12,362 bases of DNA from QALR01 sp045124015. Its GTDB lineage: Bacteria > Bacillota > Clostridia > Oscillospirales > CAG-272. This document shows, one piece after another, positions 5,457 through 12,362 of the stretch. How positions within the stretch are numbered: the first letter of the stretch is position 1; every line of letters begins with the position of its first letter. Where the stretch lies: positions 1 through 12,362 of the forward strand of contig JBGVLA010000159.1 in the NCBI GenBank assembly GCA_045124015.1, read 5' to 3'. The notes under the pieces are model-generated. The model had not been told where the DNA came from. It did no database searches and saw only the letters and a program-made list of their open reading frames with translations. A program made the position numbers and the translations under genes.

Positions 5457-6512
5457 ATGAGTTTACATCATGTCGGCATTATCGGCTTTGGTACGGAAGG
5501 TGTTTGGCATGCGCATCAGGTGGAGATCTCCGAGGTCTTTGAGCTTGTCGGCGTTTCCGATATTTCCGAATCGAGAAAGCTTTTCGCGCAGGAGAAGGGA
5601 TATAAATTTTATAATTCCAACAAAGCGCTTCTTTCTGATCCCGAAATCGATATCGTGATCATTGCCACCCCGAACAGCAGTCATAATGAACTGTCCATTG
5701 AAGCGCTCGAGGCAGGAAAACACGTTATTTGTGAAAAGCCTGCGGCAGGAAACTGCGCGGAACTTGAGGAGATGATCGAGGTTGCCAATCGTCATGACCG
5801 CGTCTTGTCTGTTTATCAAAATCGCAGATGGGACGGAGATTATCTGACTGTAAAAAAATTGATGGAAAGCGGACGCATCGGAGAGATCGCCCGCATTGAA
5901 AGCAGAATCCACGGCTCGCGCGGCATTCCGAAAACATGGATGCGCGAAACCAGATATGAGGGTGGTGTTCTTTGGGATTGGGGTGCACACGTGATCGATC
6001 AGATCCTCGCGCTGAAGCCCGATCAAAAGGTCTCCTATGTTTTCGCAACGATGTCGCATATGACAGATGCGGATGTGGAAGATGGCTTTACGGCGATGCT
6101 GATCTTTGAAGACGGTGTAGAAGCGATCGTGGAGGTCAGCACGAACAACCTCATTCCGCTCCCCCGTTGGTATCTGACAGGGAAAAAAGGCTCTGCCATG
6201 ATCAAGGATTTTCGTTCGGGTGCTGAGCTTGCCACGCTCGTCAATGAGGATACCGAAGAGGTCGTGGCAACCAGAATTGGTACGGGATTTACCAAAATGA
6301 TGGTACCGCGCCGCCCCGAAGAGGTGCATAAAAGTGCGATGCCCGTTGCCGAGGAGATCATTGCATACGATTATTACCGCAATATCGCGGACGTGATCGA
6401 TGGCAAATGCGAGCCTTTTGTGAAGCTTTCGGAATCGCTTCGCGTGCTTCGTTTGATGGAAGCTGTGAAAAAAGCGGCGATCGCACATGAGACCGTTTGG
6501 TTTGAAAGTTGA
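5457..6512 (+). CDS. Gfo/Idh/MocA-family NAD(P)-dependent oxidoreductase
   Basis: This 351-aa protein belongs to the family of dehydrogenases that act on sugars, inositol and related polyols. The Rossmann motif GIIGFGTEG is at residues 7-15, the family signature CEKP ends at 95 (K94 is the expected catalytic lysine), and GGVLWDWGAHVID is at 169-181 with D174 and H178. The C-terminal alpha/beta domain completes the usual length. The true substrate cannot be read from the sequence, and no sugar transporter or kinase lies nearby. I chose the ATG at 5457 because the upstream open frame runs back through the promoter (5367-5395). AAGG at 5439-5442 is 14 bases away, a rather long spacing. The gene is a single unit, divergent from the two-component operon, with an inverted repeat over its promoter that suggests a specific regulator. 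Confidence 0.9.
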   Translation: MSLHHVGIIGFGTEGVWHAHQVEISEVFELVGVSDISESRKLFAQEKGYKFYNSNKALLSDPEIDIVIIATPNSSHNELSIEALEAGKHVICEKPAAGNCAELEEMIEVANRHDRVLSVYQNRRWDGDYLTVKKLMESGRIGEIARIESRIHGSRGIPKTWMRETRYEGGVLWDWGAHVIDQILALKPDQKVSYVFATMSHMTDADVEDGFTAMLIFEDGVEAIVEVSTNNLIPLPRWYLTGKKGSAMIKDFRSGAELATLVNEDTEEVVATRIGTGFTKMMVPRRPEEVHKSAMPVAEEIIAYDYYRNIADVIDGKCEPFVKLSESLRVLRLMEAVKKAAIAHETVWFES

Positions 6513-6520
6513 TTTTTGAA

Positions 6521-6550
6521 TGGATTTTCCTGTGCAAGCAGGAAAATCCA
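6521..6550 (+). other. Stable hairpin after the oxidoreductase gene, lacking a T tract
   Basis: A 12-bp perfect stem (6521-6532 with 6539-6550) has a 6-nt loop that can tighten to a GCAA tetraloop closed by a T-G pair. What follows is AAACATCTAC, with no T run on either strand. It sits between the oxidoreductase stop and the his promoter, so it may be a weak terminator or a 3'-end stabilising hairpin. Confidence 0.55.
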
Positions 6551-6560
6551 AAACATCTAC

Positions 6561-6589
6561 TTGACTTTTACGTTTTAGTATGATAAAAT
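6561..6589 (+). promoter_or_regulatory. Promoter of the histidine operon
   Basis: TTGACT at 6561-6566 and TAAAAT at 6584-6589 are 17 bp apart. Transcription would start near 6596, leaving a leader of about 32 nt before hisZ. That is too short for a T-box or a peptide attenuator. Confidence 0.75.
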
Positions 6590-6627
6590 GCTAACAAAGT
6601 GAAGCAAAAAGATGAAAGGAGTATCAT

Positions 6628-7755
6628 ATGGAACTCGATGAAAAAGTACTCAAAAACGGAGAATACGCCGTTTTTGAACTGCGTGCCCTCTATCAGCGAT
6701 ATGGCTATACGCAATATAAAATGAGCAAATTTGAAGAATATGACCTTTATATGCAAAATAAGGATTTTCTTGTCGGCGACGGTGTCATTACGTTTAACGA
6801 TACGGACGGCAAGCTTCTTGCGCTCAAGCCTGACGTAACGCTTTCCATCATCAAAAAATCCAAGGATGAAGCGCACGTTACGCAAAAAGTCTATTACAAC
6901 GAAAACGTTTACCGTATTTCGAAAAATACACATACCTTTAAGGAAATTATGCAGACCGGTCTTGAGTGTATCGGCGATATCGACCTTTACGCCATGACCG
7001 AGGTCGTGCTTCTCGCGGTGAGAAGCCTTGCGGCTGTCAGCGAGAATTATATTCTTGATCTTTCGCATCTCGGCGTGGTTTCTGCGCTCGTGAATGCGCT
7101 CACTGCATCCGAGGAACAAAAGAAAAAGATCATCGCTTGCATCGGCGAAAAAAATCCTCACGGCATCAAAGAGATCTGTGCCGCTTGCGGTGCGGAGGAA
7201 TTCCTTGCAGAAAAGCTCATTACGCTTACTTATGCTTACGGAACACCGAAGGACGTTTACCGCGAGCTGCGCGCGCTTGACGCAGGCAAGGAGGCGGAGG
7301 ATGCCATCGCGGAGCTTGAGACCATTACGGATGCCTTGGATTCCATCGGATTTGGCGACCGTGTCCGCGTCGACTTTTCCGTTGTCAACGATATGAATTA
7401 TTACAGCGGCGTGGTATTCCGCGGATTTGTGGACGGTATCCCCGAAGGTATCCTTTCGGGCGGACGCTATGACAAGCTCATGCAGAAGATGGGTAGAAAA
7501 TCGGGGGCTGTCGGCTTTGCCGTTTACCTCGATATGCTCGACCGTCTTGACCGCAGAGAGAAAAAATATGATGCGGATATGGTCCTTCTTTATGAAGAAA
7601 ACGTGGATACAGGCGATCTTGTGCGTGCCATCGATCTTTTGACGGGAAGCGGCAAGAGTGTCATTGCGGAAAAAGCGATCCCTGTGGGTATCCGCTACCG
7701 TCAGCTTTTATCTTTCAGAAACGGAGGTCTTGAGATCCTTGAAACAAATGATTAA
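6628..7755 (+). CDS. hisZ: ATP phosphoribosyltransferase regulatory subunit
   Basis: HisZ is a catalytically inactive histidyl-tRNA synthetase paralogue that forms a hetero-octamer with the short form of HisG and gives it activity and histidine feedback. The 375-aa length is normal. The class II synthetase core is visible: LKPDVTLSI at residues 66-74, VYRISKN at 94-100, FKEIMQTGLECIG at 104-116, and the late block MNYYSGVVFRGFVDG followed by ILSGGRYDKL at 256-284. Its place directly before a 206-aa HisG favours HisZ over a true HisS, which would also carry a full anticodon-binding domain. The start is well supported by AAAGGAG at 6615-6621, six bases before the ATG. The gene is first in the operon, and its last 8 bases overlap the start of hisG, which suggests translational coupling and balanced subunit synthesis. 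Confidence 0.95.
   Translation: MELDEKVLKNGEYAVFELRALYQRYGYTQYKMSKFEEYDLYMQNKDFLVGDGVITFNDTDGKLLALKPDVTLSIIKKSKDEAHVTQKVYYNENVYRISKNTHTFKEIMQTGLECIGDIDLYAMTEVVLLAVRSLAAVSENYILDLSHLGVVSALVNALTASEEQKKKIIACIGEKNPHGIKEICAACGAEEFLAEKLITLTYAYGTPKDVYRELRALDAGKEAEDAIAELETITDALDSIGFGDRVRVDFSVVNDMNYYSGVVFRGFVDGIPEGILSGGRYDKLMQKMGRKSGAVGFAVYLDMLDRLDRREKKYDADMVLLYEENVDTGDLVRAIDLLTGSGKSVIAEKAIPVGIRYRQLLSFRNGGLEILETND
7723..7727 (+). promoter_or_regulatory. GGAGG ribosome site that makes the hisG start uncertain
   Basis: The only strong ribosome site near the start of hisG lies 20 bases before the conserved ATG (7748). It is 11 bases before an in-frame TTG at 7739. Initiation at that TTG would add three residues (Met-Lys-Gln) to HisG. 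Confidence 0.5.
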
Positions 7756-8368
7756 CATTGCGCTTCCCAAAGGAAGACTTGGCGAAAAGGTTTACGGTAT
7801 GTTTGAGACCGCAGGTTTCGAATGTCCCTCTATCAAAGAACCGGGAAGAAAGCTCATTTTCGAAAACGAAGAGGTCGGCGTTCGTTATTTTTGGGTCAAG
7901 CCCTCCGACGTTGCGATCTACGTTGAGCGAGGAGCCGCCGATATCGGCATCGCGGGCAAGGATATCCTGCTTGAATACAAGCCCGACGTATACGAGCTTC
8001 TCGACCTTGGCATCGGTAAATGCCGCATGGCTGTCGCGGCGAAGAAGAATTTCCGCGACGATACGGAAAAAACGCTCCGTGTAGCAACGAAATTTACGAA
8101 TATCGCGCGCGAATATTATGCAGGCAAGTGCCGCGATATTGATATCATTCATCTGAACGGCTCGATCGAGCTTGCACCCATTCTCGGTCTTTCCGACGTG
8201 ATCGTGGATATCGTCGAAACGGGAACGACGCTTCTCGAAAACGACCTCGAGCCCATCGAGACCATCGTGCCGATCAGCGCGAGGGTCATTGCCAATAAAG
8301 CAAACTTCAAATTCAAAAGCGAAAAGATCGAAGAAATGATCCGTGGTCTTTCTGCCGTGCTTCGCTGA
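7748..8368 (+). CDS. hisG: ATP phosphoribosyltransferase, short form, catalytic subunit
   Basis: HisG joins ATP and PRPP to give phosphoribosyl-ATP, the first and committed step of histidine synthesis. The 206-aa size identifies the short form, which lacks the C-terminal regulatory domain and needs HisZ. Conserved features are INIALPKGRLG at residues 2-12, DIGIAGKDIL at 65-74, and the PRPP-binding loop DIVETGTTL at 154-162. The ATG at 7748 places the conserved N-terminus at residue 2. The frame is open upstream, and a TTG at 7739 has better spacing to GGAGG, so a start three codons earlier is possible. The coding region overlaps the end of hisZ by 8 bases. HisD follows after 14 bp. Confidence 0.96.
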   Translation: MINIALPKGRLGEKVYGMFETAGFECPSIKEPGRKLIFENEEVGVRYFWVKPSDVAIYVERGAADIGIAGKDILLEYKPDVYELLDLGIGKCRMAVAAKKNFRDDTEKTLRVATKFTNIAREYYAGKCRDIDIIHLNGSIELAPILGLSDVIVDIVETGTTLLENDLEPIETIVPISARVIANKANFKFKSEKIEEMIRGLSAVLR

Positions 8369-8382
8369 AAGGAATCCCTGTT

Positions 8383-9657
8383 ATGATTAAAATTCTCAAT
8401 TCCCGCGAGGTTTCCCGCGATGAGATCTTTGCTCGCGTTACGCCGAGCTTCAATGTAGAGGAGATCGTTACGGATATCATCGCAAACGTTCGTAAAAACG
8501 GCGATGCCGCGCTTTACGAATACGCAGAAAAATTTGATAAAGTCAAGCTTACCTCTCTTGAGGTTACAGAAGAGGAGATCGCAGAAGCGTTTTCTCTCGT
8601 AGAACCCAACTTCATCCGCATTTTGGAAGATGCGGCAAAGAATATCCGTGCTTTTCATGAAAAACAGGTCAGAAACAGCTTTATCATGGAAAATGGCAAG
8701 GGCGCCATCATGGGACAAAAGGTCATGCCGATCGAAAAGGTCGGTCTTTACGTTCCGGGCGGTACGGCGGCATATCCTTCGACCGTACTTATGGATAGTG
8801 TTCCTGCGAAGATCGCAGGCTGTCGTGAGATCGTGATGGTAACGCCTCCCGGCAAGGACGGCAAGGTCAATCCTGCAATTTTGGCGGCGGCAAAGGTTGC
8901 GGGTGTTACCCGAATCTTCAAGGTCGGCGGTGCGCAGGCGGTCGCGGCGCTTGCATATGGCACGGAAAGCGTTCCTGCGGTCTATAAGATCGTAGGACCC
9001 GGCAATGCGTTCGTCGCAGAGGCGAAAAAGCAGGTTTACGGCAAGGTCTCTATCGATATGATCGCAGGTCCTTCCGAGATCCTCATCGTTGCCGACGGTA
9101 CTTGTGAAGCGCGTGTCGTTGCGGCGGATATGCTCTCTCAGGCGGAGCATGACAGACTGGCAAGCGCAGTCCTTGTAACCGACAGCAAAGCGCTTGCAAA
9201 TGCGGTTTCCGCAGAGCTGGAAAGACAGATCCCGCTTCTTCCCAGGGCGGAGATCGCAAGAGAATCCATCGATGTTCACGGCAAGATCATTCTGACCGAC
9301 GATCTGATGGAAGCCATCGAAATTTCCAATGAGATCGCTCCCGAGCATCTCGAGCTTTGCATGGATAATCCCTTTGATTATCTCGACGCCATCACCAACG
9401 CAGGCTCCATCTTCATGGGTAAGTATTGCCCCGAAGCGCTCGGCGATTATATGGCAGGTCCGAACCACACGCTTCCTACGAGCGGTACGGCGAAGTTTTC
9501 AAGTCCGCTTTCCGTAGACGATTTCGTCAAGAAAACACAGTTTACGTATTTTACAAAGGATGCGCTTAGCAAGGTTGCGGATGACGTTGCCTTCTTTGCG
9601 GAAAAGGAAGGACTTTCCGCGCACGCCAGAAGTGCGATTTCTCGCAAGGATAAATAA
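8383..9657 (+). CDS. hisD: Histidinol dehydrogenase
   Basis: HisD carries out the last two steps of the pathway, oxidising L-histidinol to L-histidine with two NAD+ and a zinc ion. The 424-aa length is typical. By comparison with the known enzyme all four zinc ligands can be placed: Q253 and H256 (in SQAEHD), D355 (in LGDYMAGPNH) and H414 (in LSAHA). The catalytic pair is E321 and H322 in PEHLEL. The segments VPGGTAAYPSTVLM (124-137) and IAGPSEI (227-233) are also characteristic. AAAGGA at 8368-8373 lies 9 bases before the ATG and overlaps the end of hisG. The gene is intact. It is followed by a 111-bp spacer with a structured repeat-like sequence, unlike the tight joins elsewhere in this operon. 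Confidence 0.97.
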   Translation: MIKILNSREVSRDEIFARVTPSFNVEEIVTDIIANVRKNGDAALYEYAEKFDKVKLTSLEVTEEEIAEAFSLVEPNFIRILEDAAKNIRAFHEKQVRNSFIMENGKGAIMGQKVMPIEKVGLYVPGGTAAYPSTVLMDSVPAKIAGCREIVMVTPPGKDGKVNPAILAAAKVAGVTRIFKVGGAQAVAALAYGTESVPAVYKIVGPGNAFVAEAKKQVYGKVSIDMIAGPSEILIVADGTCEARVVAADMLSQAEHDRLASAVLVTDSKALANAVSAELERQIPLLPRAEIARESIDVHGKIILTDDLMEAIEISNEIAPEHLELCMDNPFDYLDAITNAGSIFMGKYCPEALGDYMAGPNHTLPTSGTAKFSSPLSVDDFVKKTQFTYFTKDALSKVADDVAFFAEKEGLSAHARSAISRKDK

Positions 9658-9681
9658 ATTCATCGAGTAGAAGATCATTTG

Positions 9682-9748
9682 CCTTTCTCGGTATTGCAAA
9701 AGGGGAAGGGAGACCGCGATGGCGGTGGATGACGTGTCACTACTCCCC
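9682..9748 (+). repeat. Structured, repeat-like intergenic element between hisD and hisC
   Basis: This G-rich patch has nested inverted repeats. ACCGC (9713-9717) pairs with GCGGT (9722-9726) around GATG. GGGAG (9708-9712) can pair with CTCCC (9743-9747). CCTTT near 9682 can pair with AAAGG near 9700. The string GGGGAAGGGAGACCGCGATG looks like a degraded copy of GGGGAAGG-type dispersed elements that I recall from clostridial intergenic regions. Only one copy is present in the window, so repeat status is unproven. I see no gene in the spacer. Confidence 0.45.
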
Positions 9749-9768
9749 AAAAAAGAAAGAAGAACATC

Positions 9769-10842
9769 ATGAGCAGATTTTTTAGCAAAAAATATAAAAA
9801 TTTAGAAGCATATACCCCCGGCGAACAGCCGAGGGATATGCAATATATCAAGCTCAATACCAATGAATCGCCGTTTCCGCCCTCTGAAGGCGTGATGGAG
9901 GCGGTAAGCGCTGAGGTTGGCAAGCTTCAGCTTTATTCCGACCCCGAATCTACGGCGGCAACGGAGGCGCTCGCTGCGCTTTACGGCGTAAAGCCTACGG
10001 AAGTACTCCTGACAAACGGCTCGGATGAGATCCTCAATTTCGCATTCATGGCGTTTTGCGACGACGAGCATCCCATCGTATTTCCCGATATTACGTACGG
10101 CTTTTATCCCGTATTCGCGGAGCTGAACGCGATCCCTTACGAAAAAATTTCGCTTGCAGAGGATTTTTCCGTAAAAGCGTCGGACTATATCGGTATTCAC
10201 AAGAATATTGTCATTGCCAACCCCAACGCCCCTACGGGTCTTACGCTTACGCTTGATGAGATCGAGGAGATCGTACGCTCCAATCCCGATCATATCGTCA
10301 TCATCGACGAAGCGTACGTTGATTTCGGCGGAGAAAGCGTCGTTTCTCTGATCCACAAATACGACAATCTTCTCGTTACGCAGACGTTTTCCAAATCCCG
10401 TAGTATGGCGGGAGCGCGTCTTGGCTTTGGCATCGGCGCAGAAAGCCTCATTGCCGATTTGCGTACCATCAAGTATTCCACAAATCCCTATAACGTCAAC
10501 CGAATGACGGCGGCGGCAGGGCTTGCGGCGATCAAAGAAAACGACTATTATATGGAAAACTGCAAAAAGATCATCGAAGCGAGAGAGATGACGAGAAATG
10601 CGCTCCTCGAAATGGGCTTTGACGTAACAAACTCCAAGGCGAATTTCCTTTTTGCAAAATCCGACAAGATAAGCGGAGAAGAGCTTTACTTAAAGCTCAA
10701 ACAGAAAGGCGTTCTCGTTCGCCATTTCAAAACCGAAAAAATCAAAGAATATAACCGTATCACGGTCGGCACGTGGGAGCAGATGGAAATTTTCCTTGCC
10801 CGTGTGCGTGAGATTCTTGCAGAAAAGGAGAAAAACGTATGA
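9769..10842 (+). CDS. hisC: Histidinol-phosphate aminotransferase
   Basis: HisC is a PLP-dependent enzyme of aminotransferase class I/II that converts imidazole-acetol phosphate and glutamate to L-histidinol phosphate. The 357-aa length is typical. Visible features are the substrate segment LNTNESPFPPS (29-39), TNGSDE (82-87), NPNAPTG (151-157), D180 in IIDEAYVDF, which contacts the PLP ring nitrogen, and the PLP lysine K209 in TFSKSRSMAGARLG. The ribosome site is weak (an AGAAAGAAG run), so translation here may be lower or coupled. It lies 111 bp after hisD with a structured element between them. The stop codon overlaps the hisB start as ATGA. Related class I/II enzymes can act on aromatic amino acids, but the operon context favours HisC. 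Confidence 0.96.
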   Translation: MSRFFSKKYKNLEAYTPGEQPRDMQYIKLNTNESPFPPSEGVMEAVSAEVGKLQLYSDPESTAATEALAALYGVKPTEVLLTNGSDEILNFAFMAFCDDEHPIVFPDITYGFYPVFAELNAIPYEKISLAEDFSVKASDYIGIHKNIVIANPNAPTGLTLTLDEIEEIVRSNPDHIVIIDEAYVDFGGESVVSLIHKYDNLLVTQTFSKSRSMAGARLGFGIGAESLIADLRTIKYSTNPYNVNRMTAAAGLAAIKENDYYMENCKKIIEAREMTRNALLEMGFDVTNSKANFLFAKSDKISGEELYLKLKQKGVLVRHFKTEKIKEYNRITVGTWEQMEIFLARVREILAEKEKNV

Positions 10843-11429
10843 TTCGCGCATATAAAATTGAACGCAAAACGGCGGAGACCGATATTTTTCTCGCGCTTTC
10901 TCTCGACGGCATGGGCAGAAGCGCCATCGATACGGGTTGTGGCTTTCTTGACCATATGCTGACCCTTTTTGCAAAGCACGGTCGCTTTGACCTTACAGTG
11001 AAATGCGTGGGAGATACACAGGTGGATTATCACCATACGGCTGAGGATATCGGCATTTGTCTTGGCGATGCGTTTGCGGCTTGCCTTGGTGAGATGCGCG
11101 GCATCACGCGCTACGGCAATATGATCCTTCCGATGGATGAAGCGCTCATTCTTTCCGCCGTCGATATTTCGGGCAGAGGAAAGCTCTGCTTTGAGCTTCC
11201 CACGCCGACGGAAAAGGTCGGAGATTTTGATACCGAGCTTGTGGAAGAATTTTTTGAAGCATTCGTTCGCCGCGCCAATATTACGCTCCATATCCGTAAG
11301 CTGGCGGGCGAAAATTCCCATCATATCATTGAGGGCGCTTTCAAGAGCGTGGCGCGTTCGCTTCGCGCGGCGGTGAAGCTTGACCCCGATGCGATGGGTG
11401 AGATCCCCTCCACCAAGGGAATCCTTTAA
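10839..11429 (+). CDS. hisB: Imidazoleglycerol-phosphate dehydratase
   Basis: This is the monofunctional HisB dehydratase of 196 aa, which removes water from imidazole-glycerol phosphate to give imidazole-acetol phosphate. The N-terminal phosphatase domain of the enterobacterial fusion is absent, as is usual for this phylum. The metal-binding His and Glu clusters are intact: H39 in FLDHML, H65, H66 and E69 in DYHHTAEDIGI, D100 and E101 in MDEAL, and H161, H162 and E165 in HHIIEGAFKS. The C-terminal STKGIL ending is typical. AAAAGGAG at 10823-10830 lies 8 bases before the ATG. The start overlaps the hisC stop by 4 bases. HisH begins 11 bp downstream. A separate histidinol-phosphatase must be encoded elsewhere. 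Confidence 0.97.
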   Translation: MIRAYKIERKTAETDIFLALSLDGMGRSAIDTGCGFLDHMLTLFAKHGRFDLTVKCVGDTQVDYHHTAEDIGICLGDAFAACLGEMRGITRYGNMILPMDEALILSAVDISGRGKLCFELPTPTEKVGDFDTELVEEFFEAFVRRANITLHIRKLAGENSHHIIEGAFKSVARSLRAAVKLDPDAMGEIPSTKGIL

Positions 11430-11440
11430 GGAGATTTACT

Positions 11441-12052
11441 ATGATTGCAGTTGTTGATTACGGCGTTGGAAATCTGTTTTCGCTTTCCTCGTCGCTTGCC
11501 GCGATTGGCGCGGAGGTCGTCGTTACGGGCGACGCTGACGTGATTCGTGCGGCAGATAAAATTTTACTCCCCGGTGTCGGTGCATTTGAGGATGCCATCG
11601 CCAAGCTCCGCGCGAGCGGGCTTGATGAAGTTGTATGTGAAGAAGCGAGAAAAGGGAAACCGCTTCTCGGTATTTGCCTCGGTATGCAGCTTCTCTTTGA
11701 AAAGAGCTATGAATTTGGCGAATTTGAGGGGTTGGGACTCATTGAGGGCGCGGTTCGTCCGATTGCCGACGTGATCCCCGCGGATTATAAGATCCCGCAT
11801 ATCGGCTGGAATGCGCTCCATCTCGTCGATGAAAAAAGTCCTATCTTCCAATATTTGAATGACGGCGACCACGTTTATTTCGTTCATTCGTTCTATGCCG
11901 CCGATTGCGAGAAAAACATCATTGCGACCTCGGAATACGGTGCAGAGTTGACCGCGGCTGTCGCCAAGGACAACATCTTCGGCTGTCAGTTTCATCCCGA
12001 AAAGAGCGGTCCCGTTGGTCTTTCGATCCTCCGCGCATTTGCGGAGCTTTGA
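11441..12052 (+). CDS. hisH: Imidazole glycerol phosphate synthase, glutamine amidotransferase subunit
   Basis: HisH hydrolyses glutamine and channels ammonia to HisF, which forms imidazole-glycerol phosphate and AICAR. The 203-aa length is normal. The class I glutaminase triad is C79 in GICLGMQ, H185 in CQFHPEKSG, and E187 in the same motif. The oxyanion segment LPGVGAF is at residues 43-49, and YFVHSFY at 146-152 is a further HisH mark. AAGGAG at 11428-11433 overlaps the end of hisB and lies 7 bases before the ATG. HisF, its obligatory partner, is not in the window and is expected downstream. The next gene starts only 3 bp after the stop and is a Nudix hydrolase instead of the hisA or hisF often found there. 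Confidence 0.97.
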   Translation: MIAVVDYGVGNLFSLSSSLAAIGAEVVVTGDADVIRAADKILLPGVGAFEDAIAKLRASGLDEVVCEEARKGKPLLGICLGMQLLFEKSYEFGEFEGLGLIEGAVRPIADVIPADYKIPHIGWNALHLVDEKSPIFQYLNDGDHVYFVHSFYAADCEKNIIATSEYGAELTAAVAKDNIFGCQFHPEKSGPVGLSILRAFAEL

Positions 12053-12055
12053 GCC

Positions 12056-12362
12056 ATGGCGAGAACAGAGAAGGCGATCTTCACCAATCTTTGCATGGTC
12101 TATGATGACCGCGGCAATATTCTCGTGCAGGACAGAAAAAATCCCGATTGGAAAGGCGTAACGTTCCCCGGCGGTCATGTGGAAAAGGACGAATCCTTCA
12201 CCGATGCCGTCATTCGTGAGGTATGGGAAGAAACGGGACTTACCATCGAGCATCCGATTCTTTGCGGTGTCAAGCAGTTTCCGACGTGGGATGGTGAAAG
12301 ATACGTTGTGTTTTTATATAAAACCAACCGCTTTTCGGGCGAACTCAAATCCTCCGATGAGG
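12056..12362 (+). CDS. Nudix (MutT-like) hydrolase, N-terminal part, cut by the window edge
   Basis: The frame is open from the ATG at 12056 to the end of the window, giving about 102 residues with no stop. A complete Nudix box, Gx5Ex7REUxEExGU, occupies residues 40-62: it begins GGHVEKDE and ends REVWEETGL, with E55, E58 and E59 as the expected metal ligands. Nudix enzymes hydrolyse nucleoside diphosphates linked to another group. The call resembles 8-oxo-dGTP diphosphatases, but the substrate cannot be deduced. GGAG at 12043-12046, inside the end of hisH, lies 9 bases before the ATG. The 3-bp gap to hisH means it is cotranscribed with the his genes. It may be a passenger, or may act on phosphoribosyl-ATP or damaged nucleotides; both are inference. 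Confidence 0.9.
   Translation, partial: MARTEKAIFTNLCMVYDDRGNILVQDRKNPDWKGVTFPGGHVEKDESFTDAVIREVWEETGLTIEHPILCGVKQFPTWDGERYVVFLYKTNRFSGELKSSDE

Noticed and set aside
5463..6551. Long minus-strand open frame (362 codons) opposite the Gfo/Idh/MocA gene
   Set aside because: The plus strand has clear Rossmann and EKP motifs and a promoter. The antisense frame has no recognisable domain.
6575..6595. TTAG...CTAAC around the his -10 box as a third copy of the iron-type operator
   Set aside because: The spacing is 12 bases instead of 6 and the left half lacks the G, so it does not match the two copies upstream of the DUF3793 gene.
7658..7747. Thirty-codon N-terminal extension of HisG
   Set aside because: It overlaps the hisZ coding frame, and the conserved HisG N-terminus begins at the ATG at 7748. 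Only a three-codon extension to the TTG at 7739 remains possible.
8149..9468. Long minus-strand open frame (439 codons) opposite hisD
   Set aside because: It lies entirely antisense to hisD, which has every catalytic and zinc-binding residue. The reverse translation shows no family motif and is explained by codon bias.

Overview
The window looks like chromosomal DNA of an anaerobic Firmicute, most likely an uncultured member of the Clostridia. Supporting signs are AGGAG-type ribosome binding sites, consensus vegetative promoters, a FeoB-associated Cys-rich membrane protein, a DUF3793 protein next to a short flavodoxin, a PlsY acyltransferase, an OmpR-type two-component pair with a multi-span sensor, and a short-form HisG paired with HisZ. 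I saw no rRNA, tRNA, CRISPR array, transposase or phage gene. No stretch longer than 300 bases lacks a gene. The organism assignment is inference.

Layout. (1) 1-1850, plus strand: an iron-linked block. It holds the 3' end of feoB, a small Cys-rich membrane protein and a terminator. A perfect consensus promoter (TTGACA, 17 bp, TATAAT) follows, then two copies of the palindrome GTTAG-N6-CTAAC, a DUF3793 gene, a flavodoxin gene and a second terminator. (2) 1897-2587, plus strand: plsY with its own promoter. It converges on a shared hairpin terminator with the next unit. (3) 2668-5294, minus strand: a two-component operon, response regulator first and then a 613-aa histidine kinase, from a clear promoter. 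(4) 5348-6550, plus strand: a single Gfo/Idh/MocA-family oxidoreductase gene, divergent from the two-component operon. Its promoter sits inside a 10-bp inverted repeat. (5) 6561 to the window end, plus strand: a histidine biosynthesis operon, hisZ-hisG-hisD-hisC-hisB-hisH, followed 3 bp later by a Nudix hydrolase gene cut by the window edge.

How the genes work together. FeoB imports Fe(II), and its Cys-rich partner is probably an accessory factor. The DUF3793/flavodoxin unit behind a repressor-type operator pair fits an iron-starvation response in which flavodoxin replaces ferredoxin. HisZ-HisG make phosphoribosyl-ATP, and HisH, HisB, HisC and HisD carry out later steps of the pathway. HisA, HisF, HisI, HisE and a histidinol-phosphatase are not in the window and may lie downstream. 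The least explained elements are the operator pair, the dyad and TTTGC cluster at the oxidoreductase promoter, a structured repeat-like insert between hisD and hisC, and the Nudix gene in the his operon.
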